Origin: an uncultured Hungatella sp.
GTDB taxonomy: Bacteria; Bacillota; Clostridia; Lachnospirales; Lachnospiraceae
DNA length: 64,000 nucleotides
Direction: 5' to 3'
NCBI GenBank assembly: GCA_910586845.1
Contig: CAJUJV010000001.1
Span: 67,880-131,879, forward strand
Shown here: piece after piece, positions 8,154-17,643 of the stretch
Numbering within the stretch: position 1 is the first letter of the stretch
Layout of the letters: each line of letters begins with the position of its first letter
The notes under the pieces: generated by a model
Told to the model about the DNA's origin: nothing
Database searches by the model: none
The model's input: the letters and a program-made list of their open reading frames with translations, nothing else
Made by a program: the position numbers and the translations under genes

Positions 8154-9251
8154 ATGGAACAGGCCATTACTGATTATGGTATTTTTTTGAAGGAAGCCAG
8201 AGAGGCAGTGACGGAGCTGGAAGAAAAAGAACGGCAGGAAGGAGCGCTGTCCAGGCAGCTGAGAGAGAGCAGAAGACAGCTGGAGTCAGAAGAAAAGGCG
8301 GTTGCGGACCGTATCAGCCAGACCGTGAAGCGGCGGGGAGACGACATTGCCTCCAGCTATGACAAGGAGCTGAGCAAGGGCCAGGAACAGCTGAAGAAGG
8401 CGAAGGCCAGGAGAGAGAAGGCTAAAAATCAGGGCGTCCGGGACAGGATCACAGAGGAGACGGCTGCCCTTCGGGAAGAGAACCGGCAGATGAAGCTTCA
8501 GATGAAGACTGTTTTTCAGCAGAACCATGTGCCGGCGTTCTGCAGAAGCAGCTGGTATTACCGCTTGTTTTCGCCGCGGCGGCTGACGGAGTTTGGCTGC
8601 CTTTTTCTCATGGTCCTCATATGTTTTCTGGGAATTCCCTACGGCACCTATCTGCTCATACCGGAGAGAGGGCCTCATCATCTGGTGGCGATCTATTTTG
8701 TGTGCATCCTGGTGTTCGGCGGGCTGTATGTGGCGGTGGGAAACCGGACAAAGGACCGGTATGCGGCTGTCATTAAGGAAGGCCGCCAGATCAGAGACCA
8801 GATCCACGCCAATGAGAAGAAGATCAGAAAGATCACGCGGGAGATCCGGCGGGATAAAAACGAGGCTATCTATAATCTGCAGAAGCATGACGACGAGATC
8901 GCCCGCATCGAGCAGATGATGTCGGAGACGGCGGCCAAGAAGAAGGAGGCTCTGAATACTTTTGAGACCGTGACCAAAAATATCATCATCGATGAGATCA
9001 CTGCCAGCAACCGGGACAAGCTGGAAGTGCTGAAAGAGACCTGTGAGTTTCAGGAGAAAGAGCTGGAGACACTGCGGGAGGAGCTGAAGACTCAGAATCT
9101 GTTTATCACGGACAGATTCGGAACCTATCTGGGGAGAGAGTTTCTGGATCCGAAGCGCCTGGATGCTCTGGCGGACATCATCCAAAACGGAACTGCGGCC
9201 AATCTGAGCGAGGCCATAGAAGAATATAAAAAGAGAAATTCAGGACGGTAA
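8154..9251 (+). CDS. Coiled-coil membrane protein of unknown function
   Basis: A 365-residue protein. Residues about 10-125 are Glu/Lys/Arg-rich heptad-like sequence. Two close membrane helices follow at about 143-166 and 175-197, then a second coiled coil at about 200-310. The topology is therefore two cytoplasmic coiled-coil arms joined by a membrane hairpin. There is no catalytic motif. The ATG at 8154 is 8 bases from GGAGG. A membrane-anchored spacer or scaffold, perhaps in division or envelope organisation, is a guess from shape only. Confidence 0.72.
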   Translation: MEQAITDYGIFLKEAREAVTELEEKERQEGALSRQLRESRRQLESEEKAVADRISQTVKRRGDDIASSYDKELSKGQEQLKKAKARREKAKNQGVRDRITEETAALREENRQMKLQMKTVFQQNHVPAFCRSSWYYRLFSPRRLTEFGCLFLMVLICFLGIPYGTYLLIPERGPHHLVAIYFVCILVFGGLYVAVGNRTKDRYAAVIKEGRQIRDQIHANEKKIRKITREIRRDKNEAIYNLQKHDDEIARIEQMMSETAAKKKEALNTFETVTKNIIIDEITASNRDKLEVLKETCEFQEKELETLREELKTQNLFITDRFGTYLGREFLDPKRLDALADIIQNGTAANLSEAIEEYKKRNSGR

Positions 9252-9257
9252 AGATAC

Positions 9258-9287
9258 GCATAATCGGCAAAAAGCCTGTCTATAATA
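9258..9287 (+). promoter_or_regulatory. Forespore (SigF/SigG-type) promoter of yyaC
   Basis: GCATA (9258-9262), 15 bases, then GTCTATAATA (9278-9287). The Bacillus SigF consensus is GYATA, about 15 bases, GGnnAnAhTR; only the second G differs. It lies 27 bp before the ATG. In Bacillus yyaC is a forespore gene, which supports the reading. The embedded TATAAT could also serve the housekeeping sigma factor. Confidence 0.6.
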
Positions 9288-9313
9288 GGATTAAGAAAAG
9301 AGACAGGTGAGAC

Positions 9314-9916
9314 ATGATGAGTGTATGGAAACGGATGGCTCCCTTCAGACAGAGGGAGCTTTATTATTATGATACCAATCAGGAATTCGAGACGGCGGAG
9401 CTGGCCGCCAGGCTGTATATGATGATTCGGGAAGAGATGGAGAGAAGCAGGAAAGAAAAGATCCTTCTGCTCTGCATCGGAACGGACCGCTCTACAGGGG
9501 ACAGTCTGGGGCCTCTCATCGGATATCAGCTGAGAAACCGGGATCTGAAGCACATCCAGGTGCTGGGGACTTTAAACCGGCCGGTACATGCCATGAATCT
9601 GGAGGATACTCTGGGGCTGGTGGAGCAGTATTATCAGGACCACCTGGTCATTGCGGTGGATGCTTCCGTGGGTATGAACGACCATATCGGCTGCATCACT
9701 CTGGGGCGGGGCTCTCTCAAGCCGGGCCTTGGGGTCAGCAAGGAGCTGAGATCCGTCGGGGATCTGTTTATCACAGGCATTGTCAGCGGATGCAGCAGCT
9801 ATGACCCTGTGATTCTTCAGAGCATCCGCCTCAGCGTGGTCATGCGCATGGCGGAATGTATCAGCGAGAGCGTGTGCCTTGTCGAAAAATTATGGGAATC
9901 CATGGCCCTGGTTTGA
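9314..9916 (+). CDS. yyaC: Spore protease YyaC family protein
   Basis: A 200-residue protein related to the GPR spore protease fold. The core LLCIGTDRSTGDSLGPLIG at about 56-74 is the YyaC signature with paired aspartates, followed by VIAVDASVG and the glycine-rich GIVSGCSSYDP segment. YyaC proteins are made in the developing spore; their exact substrate is not settled, though GPR relatives degrade small acid-soluble spore proteins. The promoter upstream looks forespore-specific. Its presence marks the organism as spore-forming. The start has only a modest GGTGA ribosome site. Confidence 0.88.
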   Translation: MMSVWKRMAPFRQRELYYYDTNQEFETAELAARLYMMIREEMERSRKEKILLLCIGTDRSTGDSLGPLIGYQLRNRDLKHIQVLGTLNRPVHAMNLEDTLGLVEQYYQDHLVIAVDASVGMNDHIGCITLGRGSLKPGLGVSKELRSVGDLFITGIVSGCSSYDPVILQSIRLSVVMRMAECISESVCLVEKLWESMALV

Positions 9917-9936
9917 CATTTTTTGCAGAGAAACCA

Positions 9937-9945
9937 TGCTATGAT
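9937..9945 (+). promoter_or_regulatory. Extended -10 promoter for LysM protein gene
   Basis: TGCTATGAT gives a TGn extended -10 (TATGAT, 9940-9945). A TTGACA at 9913-9918 overlaps the yyaC stop codon but is 21 bp away, too far for a normal -35. Confidence 0.4.
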
Positions 9946-9984
9946 TCATCTTAACGGAAAGAAGAATGATAGCGGGGTGAACCT

Positions 9985-11226
9985 ATGGGAGAATTATATA
10001 ATCCGTTTCCCAGGCTGCCGAAAAATATCCGGCAGATCGGAGAAAGGGATCAGACAGTCCGCCTGTATCTGGAGGACTATGTGAATACGTATCTGAAACG
10101 TCTTTATCCGCGGGGTGGACAAGACCTGCGGGTCGGTATACTGCTGGGCAATATGGAAGAGCACGACGGCACGCCTTATCTTTTTGTGGATGGAGCCATG
10201 GAGATGGAGGATGTGACGGAAAACGGAGAAAAGGTGGCATTTACAGAGACGGCGTGGAAGAAAGCCTGGCAGGGCATCGAGCAGATGTTCCCCAAGCGGG
10301 TGATTATGGGCTGGTTTCTCTGCGGGGCGCCGGGAAGCACTCTGAGCCCTCTCAATTACTGGAAAGAACACGGACAGTATTTTGCCGGAAAGAATCAGCT
10401 GATGTACCTGAACTCGGGGCTGGAAGGCGAGGAAGCCGTATATGTAACGTCGGAGGACGGTTTTTATAAACTGCGGGGCTACAGTATCTACTATGAAAGA
10501 AACCAGATGATGCAGGATTATATGATCCTGCGCAAGGACGCCAGGAGGGTGGAATCGGGAACAGGAGAAACGGTGATCCGGGATTTCCGCCAGAGGATGG
10601 AGGACAACCGGGTCCAGGCGGTGTCCCGGAGAGGGGCCATCCGGGTCCTGGGAAGTCTCTGCAGCGCCCTGTCCATCGTGGTTCTGGCCGGGGCCGTGGT
10701 CATGTTCAATAATTATGAGAAGATGAAGGAGATGGAATCCGTGATCGCGTCCGCCCTTCCCGCGGTCAGACAGGGCAGCCGGGAAGGGGTGTCAGGAGAA
10801 GAAGAACTGATGGTGGAGGAAGCCAGAGGACAGGTTTATCCCACGGCAGCCTCGGAAACCATGTCGGGTACTTATCCCGGGGAATCCCGGGAAGAGGGGG
10901 CAGTGGACAGTGGACAGGCCGGGGAGACGGCTTCCCTGGAGGCGGACATGCCTTCCTCCGGGGAGGAAACCACGGGAACTGCCGGGACTGTGCAGGAGCA
11001 GCAGTGGGCAGAAACCGTCCCGGAGACGGGAGCAGCGGAGACCACAGCCGTACAGGCGGCTTCCTCCCAGGAACATATCGTATACAAGGTTCAGGACGGA
11101 GAGACTCTGTACAGTATCTGTCTGAAATTTTATCACAGTCTCAGCCGGGTGGATGAGATCTGCAGCCTTAACGGTCTGGATGATCCCAATAAGATTATCT
11201 CCGGACAGAATTTGATTCTTCCGTAA
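9985..11226 (+). CDS. Membrane-anchored LysM protein with degenerate MPN/JAMM-like domain
   Basis: A 413-residue protein in three parts. Residues about 1-190 show the strand/helix order of an MPN (JAB1) domain: VGILLGN, then FVDGAMEMED, a helix, then VIMGWFLCGAPGSTLSP. Active JAMM enzymes have GWYHSHP at that last position, so the zinc histidines are missing. A membrane helix follows at about 219-242, then a Glu/Thr/Ala/Gly-rich linker. A C-terminal LysM domain spans about 366-413 (YKVQDGETLYSICLKFY). LysM binds peptidoglycan or spore cortex glycan, placing the C-terminus outside. It lies downstream of yyaC. The MPN assignment is my inference; the LysM domain is clear. Confidence 0.75.
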   Translation: MGELYNPFPRLPKNIRQIGERDQTVRLYLEDYVNTYLKRLYPRGGQDLRVGILLGNMEEHDGTPYLFVDGAMEMEDVTENGEKVAFTETAWKKAWQGIEQMFPKRVIMGWFLCGAPGSTLSPLNYWKEHGQYFAGKNQLMYLNSGLEGEEAVYVTSEDGFYKLRGYSIYYERNQMMQDYMILRKDARRVESGTGETVIRDFRQRMEDNRVQAVSRRGAIRVLGSLCSALSIVVLAGAVVMFNNYEKMKEMESVIASALPAVRQGSREGVSGEEELMVEEARGQVYPTAASETMSGTYPGESREEGAVDSGQAGETASLEADMPSSGEETTGTAGTVQEQQWAETVPETGAAETTAVQAASSQEHIVYKVQDGETLYSICLKFYHSLSRVDEICSLNGLDDPNKIISGQNLILP

Positions 11227-11236
11227 ACGGAAAGGG

Positions 11237-11247
11237 TGTGGTATACT
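11237..11247 (+). promoter_or_regulatory. TGTGGTATACT promoter core
   Basis: The same 11-mer as before pgi, 60 bp ahead of the DUF5711 gene. It probably drives this gene together with tkt. Confidence 0.5.
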
Positions 11248-11306
11248 GTTGTTGTAAACAGTGAGCCGAAGCAGGGCCGGAGGCTTCACCTACGGGAGAA
11301 CCAAAG

Positions 11307-12581
11307 ATGAGTGATATGAGTTCTATGAGCAGAGAATTAAAAAAAGATCAGCTGCGCCGCCGGGTTATCAGTCCGGGAGGACCGCAGCGTGGTACTCCCC
11401 GGGAAGACAGTGAGGAGATCGTAAAACAGGCCCGGCACACGGTGCGCCGGCGCCGTGTGATCATGGCTCTGATCCTGCTGGTCCTGGCTGTCACCGGAGT
11501 GACGGCCAATTACTGGTATAAAAGGAATTATTTTTATAAAGAGGCAACCGTAGTCTGGGAGCGGAAGTTCGAGCGGGATGAGGCCGGTTTTGTGGACTAT
11601 GAAGCTTATGGGGACAACCTGCTGAGATTCAGCAAAGACGGCGCTTCCTATATCGGGACCGACGGAAAGGACGTATGGGTCCAGCCCTATGAGATGCGGG
11701 ATCCCATTACGGCGGTAAACGGAGATTATGCCGCCGTTGCGGACCGGCAGGGCAACAAGATCTATATATTTGACAAAAGCGGTCTGCTGGGAACGGCTAC
11801 TACCGTGTTGCCGGTTATCAAGATCACCATCTCGGGGAAGGGACTGGTGGCGGCCATTGTGGAAGGCCAGACGGCCAGCCATATCTACTATTACATGAAA
11901 GACGGCACAGAGCTGAAGATCTATATAACCGGTTTTCTCGACGGTGAGATCGGCTATCCCCTGGATATCAGCCTGTCCCCGGACGGCACCATGCTCATGG
12001 GTTCCTATGTCTATCTGGAAGGAGGAGAGGTAAAAAACAGAGTGGCGTTTTACAACTTTTCCGAAGTGGGAAAGAATGCGCCGGACCGGTTTGTAGGCGG
12101 TTTCCATGAGATGTACGGAAGCAGCATGATCCCCAGAGTACGGTACCTGGATAGCGTATACTCTGTGGCCTTTGCGGACAGCAGCATATCCTTCTACAGT
12201 TCGCTGGATGTGATGTCCCCGGTACTGCTGAAGCAGATCCCCATAGAGGAGGAGATCAGAACCATATTTTACGGCAGCCAGTACGCGGGCGTCATCGTGA
12301 AAACCGTTGCGGGAGAGGCTGACAGCCGGCTGGATCTGTATTCGCTGGAAGGAAATCACATATTCAGCCAGGAGTTTAGTTTTGACTATAAGTACGTGGA
12401 TATTGACGGCGAGAATATCTTTTTGTATAATGAAGACTCATGCAGGATTTATAATCGTTTTGGCAATTTAAAATATGAAGGCACTTTTGATTTCCCGGTC
12501 TCCAAACTCTGCAGCGGCAGCTTTTCGGGCGAGATCATTGCAGCGGGACCTCAGGCAGTCAAAAAGATCAAATTACACTAG
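11307..12581 (+). CDS. DUF5711-family membrane-anchored beta-propeller-like protein
   Basis: A 424-residue protein. A basic cytoplasmic N-terminus (1-50) is followed by one membrane helix at about 51-70, then an external domain of about 350 residues made of repeated short strands such as [20 protein letters not shown] and [14 protein letters not shown], typical of beta-propellers. It fits the DUF5711 group found in Clostridia; the function is unknown. The stop is only 11 bases before transketolase, so the two share a transcript, which is odd for a surface protein and a central metabolic enzyme. No catalytic residues are evident. Confidence 0.75.
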   Translation: MSDMSSMSRELKKDQLRRRVISPGGPQRGTPREDSEEIVKQARHTVRRRRVIMALILLVLAVTGVTANYWYKRNYFYKEATVVWERKFERDEAGFVDYEAYGDNLLRFSKDGASYIGTDGKDVWVQPYEMRDPITAVNGDYAAVADRQGNKIYIFDKSGLLGTATTVLPVIKITISGKGLVAAIVEGQTASHIYYYMKDGTELKIYITGFLDGEIGYPLDISLSPDGTMLMGSYVYLEGGEVKNRVAFYNFSEVGKNAPDRFVGGFHEMYGSSMIPRVRYLDSVYSVAFADSSISFYSSLDVMSPVLLKQIPIEEEIRTIFYGSQYAGVIVKTVAGEADSRLDLYSLEGNHIFSQEFSFDYKYVDIDGENIFLYNEDSCRIYNRFGNLKYEGTFDFPVSKLCSGSFSGEIIAAGPQAVKKIKLH

Positions 12582-12592
12582 GAGGCGTACTA

Positions 12593-14575
12593 ATGAACAA
12601 GATTGACGCATTGTCAGTAAACACCATCCGCGTGCTGTCCGCCGATGCCATCCAGAAAGCGAAATCCGGCCATCCCGGTCTTCCTCTGGGGGCGGCGCCC
12701 ATGGCTTATGAGCTCTGGACCAGGCACATGAACCATAACCCGGCGGATCCGGACTGGCCCAACCGGGACCGTTTCATCCTGTCGGGAGGACACGGGTCCA
12801 TGCTTTTGTATTCACTGCTCCATCTTTTCGGCTACGGCGGTCTGTCCATGGATGATATAAAGGATTTCCGGCAGCTGGGTTCCGTGACGCCGGGACATCC
12901 GGAGTACGGCATTACCGTAGGAGTGGAGGCCACCACAGGCCCTCTGGGAGCAGGTATGGGTATGGCTGTGGGCATGGCCATGGCAGAGGCCCATCTGGCG
13001 GCAGTATTTAATAAAGAGAATTATCCCATAGTGGATCATTATACCTATGTGCTTGGCGGGGACGGATGCATGATGGAAGGGATTTCTTCCGAGGCGTTTT
13101 CTCTGGCAGGCACTTTGGGGTTATCGAAGCTGATCGTATTATATGACTCCAACCGGATCTCCATCGAGGGCAGCACGGATCTGGCCTTCACGGAAGATGT
13201 GACAAAGCGTATGGAGTCTTTCGGATTCCAGACTCTGACCGTGGAGGACGGCAATGACCTGGAGGCCATCGGGGCTGCCATCGAGGAGGCGAAAGCCGAT
13301 ACACAGAGACCGTCGTTTATTACCGTCAGGACGGAGATCGGATACGGATGTCCGGCCAAGCAGGGCAAGGCCAGTGCCCACGGGGAGCCTCTGGGTGAGG
13401 AGAACGTGGCAGCGCTGAAGGAAAATCTCCGGTGGCCCTGCGCCGAGGCTTTCCAGGTGCCGGAAGAGGTCTATGCCCATTTTGCCCGGCTGTCGGAGGA
13501 AAAGGCCGAGACGGAAGCTGCCTGGAAGGTGATGTTTGCCGCCTACTGCCAGGAGTATCCTGATATGGAGGCATTGTGGGATCAGTACCACGATGAAAAT
13601 CAGGGACTGCAGTTCAAGAATGACGAGGAGTTCTGGGCGGACAGCGGGAAACCGGAGGCTACCAGATCCCTGTCAGGCAGGATCTTAAACTATATGGCAG
13701 GGAAGATGCCGAATCTGATAGGAGGCTCCGCGGATCTGGCGCCCTCCAACAAGACCGTGATGGCGGGGAAGGGGGACTTCTCCAGGGAGACTCCAGAAGG
13801 GTGCAACATCCACTTCGGCGTCCGGGAGCTTGCCATGACGGCGGTGGGCAACGGTCTGATGCTTCACGGCGGTCTCCGGCCGTTTGTGGCTACCTTCTTT
13901 GTGTTCAGCGATTATATGAAGCCCATGGCCAGGATGTCGGCTCTGATGAATCTGCCGCTGACTTATGTGCTGACTCATGACAGCATCGGCGTAGGCGAGG
14001 ACGGACCTACCCATGAGCCGGTGGAACAGCTGGCCATGTTACGGTCCATCCCCAATTTCCGTGTGTTCCGCCCCTGCGATTCCACTGAGACGGCGGCCGC
14101 ATGGTACAGCGCCGTTACCTCCAGATATACGCCTACGGCCCTGGTTCTGAGCCGTCAGAACCTGCCGACGGTGGAGGGCACCGGAAGGGGAGCTTTAAAG
14201 GGCGGCTACATCATATCCGACTGCGAGGGAACTCCGGAAGTGATTCTGATCGCCACAGGTTCCGAGGTGAGCTTGGCTCTGGAGGCCGCGAAGATCCTGA
14301 CGGCAGAGGGGAGAAAGATCCGTGTGGTTTCCATGCCCTGCATGGAGCTGTTTGAAGAGCAGACAGACGAATACAAAGAATCCGTGCTGCCCAGGTCCGT
14401 GACCAGGCGGGTAGTCGTGGAGGCTGCCGGTTCCTTTGGCTGGGGGAGCTATACAGGACTGGATGGTGCCTGTGTGACCATGGAAGGCTTCGGAGCCAGC
14501 GGCCCGGCGGCCCGGTTGTTTGAGCATTTCGGCTTTACCGTAGATCATGTAGTGGAGACGGTAAAGGCGCTGTAA
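12593..14575 (+). CDS. tkt: Transketolase
   Basis: A 660-residue thiamine-diphosphate enzyme moving two-carbon units between pentose, triose, tetrose and hexose phosphates. The N-terminal [29 protein letters not shown] with downstream SNRISI (ThDP/Mg2+ motif), the central HFGVRELAM and the pyrimidine-domain [18 protein letters not shown] all match full-length bacterial transketolases. The length is typical (about 660). Its ribosome site is AGGAGG. It lies between the DUF5711 gene (11 bases) and glucokinase (30 bases), probably one operon supplying erythrose-4-phosphate and ribose-5-phosphate for the shikimate and PRPP pathways. Confidence 0.96.
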   Translation: MNKIDALSVNTIRVLSADAIQKAKSGHPGLPLGAAPMAYELWTRHMNHNPADPDWPNRDRFILSGGHGSMLLYSLLHLFGYGGLSMDDIKDFRQLGSVTPGHPEYGITVGVEATTGPLGAGMGMAVGMAMAEAHLAAVFNKENYPIVDHYTYVLGGDGCMMEGISSEAFSLAGTLGLSKLIVLYDSNRISIEGSTDLAFTEDVTKRMESFGFQTLTVEDGNDLEAIGAAIEEAKADTQRPSFITVRTEIGYGCPAKQGKASAHGEPLGEENVAALKENLRWPCAEAFQVPEEVYAHFARLSEEKAETEAAWKVMFAAYCQEYPDMEALWDQYHDENQGLQFKNDEEFWADSGKPEATRSLSGRILNYMAGKMPNLIGGSADLAPSNKTVMAGKGDFSRETPEGCNIHFGVRELAMTAVGNGLMLHGGLRPFVATFFVFSDYMKPMARMSALMNLPLTYVLTHDSIGVGEDGPTHEPVEQLAMLRSIPNFRVFRPCDSTETAAAWYSAVTSRYTPTALVLSRQNLPTVEGTGRGALKGGYIISDCEGTPEVILIATGSEVSLALEAAKILTAEGRKIRVVSMPCMELFEEQTDEYKESVLPRSVTRRVVVEAAGSFGWGSYTGLDGACVTMEGFGASGPAARLFEHFGFTVDHVVETVKAL

Positions 14576-14605
14576 AATATATTACAAAAAGAGGAGGAGA
14601 CGATC

Positions 14606-15550
14606 ATGGGGAAGAAATGTATTGGCGTCGATGTGGGAGGCACCAGCGTAAAACTGGGACTGTTTGAGGTTACGGGAGAGCTTCTTAAGAAATGGGAGGT
14701 GCCTACCAATAAAGAAGAGCAGGGAAAAGCCATCATCGGCGACATCGCGGAATCCATCCTTCAGGTTCTTGATCAGGAGAAGATCCCCCTGACGGATGTG
14801 GAGGGAGCAGGTATGGGAGTACCGGGTCCTGTTATGCCTGACGGCTATGTGGAGGTCTGCGTCAACCTGGGCTGGAGGGACAAGTATCCTGCCAGGGAGC
14901 TGAGCGACGCCTTAAAAGGTCTTCCTGTAAAATGCGGCAATGATGCCAACGTGGCGGCTCTGGGCGAGATGTGGCAGGGCGGCGGAAAAGGATTCACTGA
15001 TATCGTCATGGTCACTCTGGGCACAGGAGTAGGAGGCGGCGTGATTATCGACGAGAAAATCATCACCGGCAAACACGGCCTGGGAGGAGAAATAGGCCAT
15101 ATCCATGTGAGAGACGAGGAGACGGAGCACTGCAACTGCGGAGGCGTGGGCTGTCTTGAACAGATCGCCTCGGCTACAGGGATCGCCAGGGAAGCCAGAA
15201 GAAAGATGGCGGCCTGCGACACGCCTTCTCTTATGAGGAATGCGGGAGATCAGGTGACGGCCAAGGATGTCCTGGATGCAGCCAAGGAAGGGGATGCTCT
15301 GGCACTTGAGGTTATGGAGATAGTGGGCCATTATCTGGGAGTGGCTCTGGCCTCCCTGGCCCTGACCGTGGATCCCCAGATGTTCGTCATCGGCGGCGGA
15401 GTGTCCAAGGCAGGCCAGTATCTGATCGAGGTGATTAACCGCCATTATGCACACTATATGCCCATCTCCGAGAACCGGGCAGCCATCGGCCTGGCCAGAC
15501 TGGGCAATGATGCCGGGATCTACGGTGCCGCAAGACTGGTACTGAACTGA
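14606..15550 (+). CDS. glcK: ROK-family glucokinase
   Basis: A 314-residue cytoplasmic kinase that makes glucose-6-phosphate from free glucose. GVDVGGTSVKLGLF is the ATP phosphate-1 motif. EIGHIHV carries the sugar-binding Glu and His of ROK kinases. CNCGGVGCLEQIAS is the zinc-binding CxCGxxGCxE signature. There is no HTH domain, so it is an enzyme rather than a ROK repressor. The ribosome site is GAGGAGG. It follows tkt by 30 bases and would trap glucose released by the neighbouring phospho-beta-glucosidase pathway. Confidence 0.93.
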   Translation: MGKKCIGVDVGGTSVKLGLFEVTGELLKKWEVPTNKEEQGKAIIGDIAESILQVLDQEKIPLTDVEGAGMGVPGPVMPDGYVEVCVNLGWRDKYPARELSDALKGLPVKCGNDANVAALGEMWQGGGKGFTDIVMVTLGTGVGGGVIIDEKIITGKHGLGGEIGHIHVRDEETEHCNCGGVGCLEQIASATGIAREARRKMAACDTPSLMRNAGDQVTAKDVLDAAKEGDALALEVMEIVGHYLGVALASLALTVDPQMFVIGGGVSKAGQYLIEVINRHYAHYMPISENRAAIGLARLGNDAGIYGAARLVLN

Positions 15551-15567
15551 GAACGGACAGCAGAGGA

Positions 15568-15647
15568 GTGCCGGCGCTCTGTTCGGGGAGGAAGCAGCTT
15601 GAACAGGGCGCCGGCCTCCTGTTCAGGGAGAAGAACAGCATCAACAG
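15568..15647 (+). repeat. Imperfect 40-bp tandem repeat between glucokinase and pyrophosphatase genes
   Basis: Copies at 15568-15607 and 15608-15647 share blocks such as CCGGC, CTGTTC, GGGAG and AACAGG at matching positions. GAACAGG (15601-15607) can pair with CCTGTTC (15618-15624) as a small hairpin. It may be a decayed duplication or a leader structure for the pyrophosphatase gene. Confidence 0.5.
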
Positions 15648-15659
15648 GAGGAGGGGACT

Positions 15660-17327
15660 ATGGAGTACAACAAAAGAAAAACCATAGTGATCGGTCATAA
15701 GAATCCGGACACGGACTCGATCTGTTCTGCCATCTGTTACGCCAGACTGAAAAATACTCTTACAGGTATGGAATATGAACCGGGGCGTGCAGGACAGGTG
15801 AGCGGGGAGACGCAGTTTGTATTAGATTATTTCGGGGTGGAGGCGCCCCGGCTGGTCAAGCACGTGAAGACAGAGGTAAGAGATATTGAGATCAGGGAAA
15901 CCAAAGGCGTGAAGCGGAACATTTCTCTGAAAAAGGCCTGGAATATCATGCAGGAGTCCAATGCGGTGACCCTTCCCGCGGTGACCGACGACGGCAGGCT
16001 GGAGGGGCTGATCACTGTAGGCGACATTACCAAGTCTTACATGAATGTCTATGACAGCAAGATCCTGTCCAAGGCCAACACTCAGTATTCCAATATTATT
16101 GAAACCGTGGAGGGAGATCTGATCGTCGGCGATGAGAACGCTTATTTTTCCGAGGGAAAGGTATTGATCGCCGCAGCCAACCCGGATCTGATGGAATTTT
16201 ATATTAACAAAAACGATCTTGTGATCCTGGGCAACCGGTACGAGTCTCAGCTGTGCGCCATCGAGATGGAGGCGGCCTGCATTATCGTTTGCGAGGGTGC
16301 CGGCGTGTCCATGACCATCAAGAAGCTGGCGCAGGAGCGGGGCTGTACGGTCATCGCCACAGCCTATGATACATATACCGTGGCCCGTCTGGTGAATCAG
16401 AGCATGCCCATCAGTTATTTCATGAAGACGGATAATCTGGTCACTTTTGACGAAAATGATATTATTGATGAGATCAAAGATGTGATGGCCAGCAAGCGCT
16501 ACCGTGATTTCCCGATCCTTGACAAAAACGGCAGGTATAAGGGCATGATCTCCAGACGGAATCTTCTGGGGGCTCAGGGAAAGATGCTTATCCTGGTAGA
16601 TCACAATGAGAAATCCCAGGCGGTAGACGGCATCGAGAATGCCAGGATCATGGAGATCATCGACCATCACAGGCTGGGCACTATCGAGACTATATCCCCC
16701 GTATTTTTCAGAAACCAGCCTCTGGGCTGTACGGCTACTATCGTGTACCAGATGTACCGGGAGTCCGGGGTGGAGGTGGATAAGACCGTTGCAGGACTTC
16801 TGTGCAGCGCCATTATCTCTGACACCCTGCTGTTCCGTTCCCCCACCTGTACGGAGGTGGATAAGAGGGCGGCCACAGAGCTGGCAGAGATCGCGGGCAT
16901 CGGACTGGAGGAATATGCAGGAGAGATGTTCACGGCAGGAAGCGATTTAAAGAGCAAGACCGACGAGGAGATCTTCTATCAGGATTTCAAGCGGTTTACC
17001 GCAGGTAAGGTATCCTTTGGCGTGGGACAGCTCAGTTCCATGAATACTCAGGAGCTGGAGACCCTGAGAGACCGCCTTCTGCCCTATATCGTGGAGGCTC
17101 ACCAGCAGCAGAGAGGGGTGGATATGATGTTCTTTATGCTGACAAACATTCTGGACGAGTCCACCATGCTGATCTGCGAGGGAACCGGGGCGAGAAAAAC
17201 CATTATAAGTGCATTTCATATAGAAGACGACGGAAACGACGGGCGCAGCAGCGCAGTCCTTCTTCCCGGGGTAGTCTCCCGCAAGAAGCAGCTGATTCCC
17301 GCCATCGGCCTGGCTCTCCAGGCATAG
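15660..17327 (+). CDS. ppaC: CBS-domain manganese-dependent inorganic pyrophosphatase (family II)
   Basis: A 555-residue cytoplasmic enzyme that splits pyrophosphate to two phosphates. The N-terminal GHKNPDTDSICSAI binds the metal pair. CBS sequence at about 70-125 and 255-310 flanks a DRTGG-like insert, the arrangement of nucleotide-regulated CBS-PPases. The DHH motif is IMEIIDHHRLG at about 330-340, with DHHA2-type sequence at the C-terminus. Simple family II enzymes are about 310 residues, so the extra 240 are the regulatory insert, usually inhibited by AMP/ADP and activated by ATP or diadenosine polyphosphates. The ribosome site is GGAGGAGG. The stop is 11 bases before the HicB-like gene. 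Confidence 0.93.
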   Translation: MEYNKRKTIVIGHKNPDTDSICSAICYARLKNTLTGMEYEPGRAGQVSGETQFVLDYFGVEAPRLVKHVKTEVRDIEIRETKGVKRNISLKKAWNIMQESNAVTLPAVTDDGRLEGLITVGDITKSYMNVYDSKILSKANTQYSNIIETVEGDLIVGDENAYFSEGKVLIAAANPDLMEFYINKNDLVILGNRYESQLCAIEMEAACIIVCEGAGVSMTIKKLAQERGCTVIATAYDTYTVARLVNQSMPISYFMKTDNLVTFDENDIIDEIKDVMASKRYRDFPILDKNGRYKGMISRRNLLGAQGKMLILVDHNEKSQAVDGIENARIMEIIDHHRLGTIETISPVFFRNQPLGCTATIVYQMYRESGVEVDKTVAGLLCSAIISDTLLFRSPTCTEVDKRAATELAEIAGIGLEEYAGEMFTAGSDLKSKTDEEIFYQDFKRFTAGKVSFGVGQLSSMNTQELETLRDRLLPYIVEAHQQQRGVDMMFFMLTNILDESTMLICEGTGARKTIISAFHIEDDGNDGRSSAVLLPGVVSRKKQLIPAIGLALQA

Positions 17328-17338
17328 GAGGCAGAAGA

Positions 17339-17617
17339 ATGACATTTATCTATCCCGCAGTATTTACACCCCATAAGGACGGCAGAGGGTATCACGCTTA
17401 TTTCCCGGACCTGGACGGCTGTGAGGCCGACGGGCCGGACCTGGAAGATACCATCGAGAATGCCAGAGAGGCGGCTTATAACTGGCTCTGTGTGGAGCTG
17501 GAGGAGGAATCGCCGGAGTTTCCCATGGTCTCTCACGAGGAAGATATCCCTCTGGCTCCGGGAGAAGAAGTGAGGCAGATTATGACTGTGATCCGGCTTT
17601 TGCCGGACAATGACTGA
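17339..17617 (+). CDS. HicB-like protein without a HicA partner
   Basis: A 92-residue protein with the HicB partial RNase-H-like fold: YPAVFTPHKDGRGYHAYFPDLDGCEADGPDLEDTIENAREA matches the strand-loop-helix core of HicB antitoxins. No HTH or ribbon-helix-helix domain follows, and no HicA toxin (a small dsRBD-like protein) lies on either side. It sits 11 bases after the pyrophosphatase gene and before the flavin reductase gene. It is probably a domesticated, stand-alone HicB domain rather than a toxin-antitoxin system. Function unknown. Confidence 0.8.
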   Translation: MTFIYPAVFTPHKDGRGYHAYFPDLDGCEADGPDLEDTIENAREAAYNWLCVELEEESPEFPMVSHEEDIPLAPGEEVRQIMTVIRLLPDND

Positions 17618-17643
17618 GACTGTCGGAAAGGCAGGTGTTATCT

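Noticed and set aside
9913..9945. TTGACA/TATGAT as a standard promoter
   Set aside because: The spacing is 21 bp. Only the extended -10 is credible.
17339..17617. Complete HicAB toxin-antitoxin system
   Set aside because: No HicA-like small frame exists on either side in any frame.
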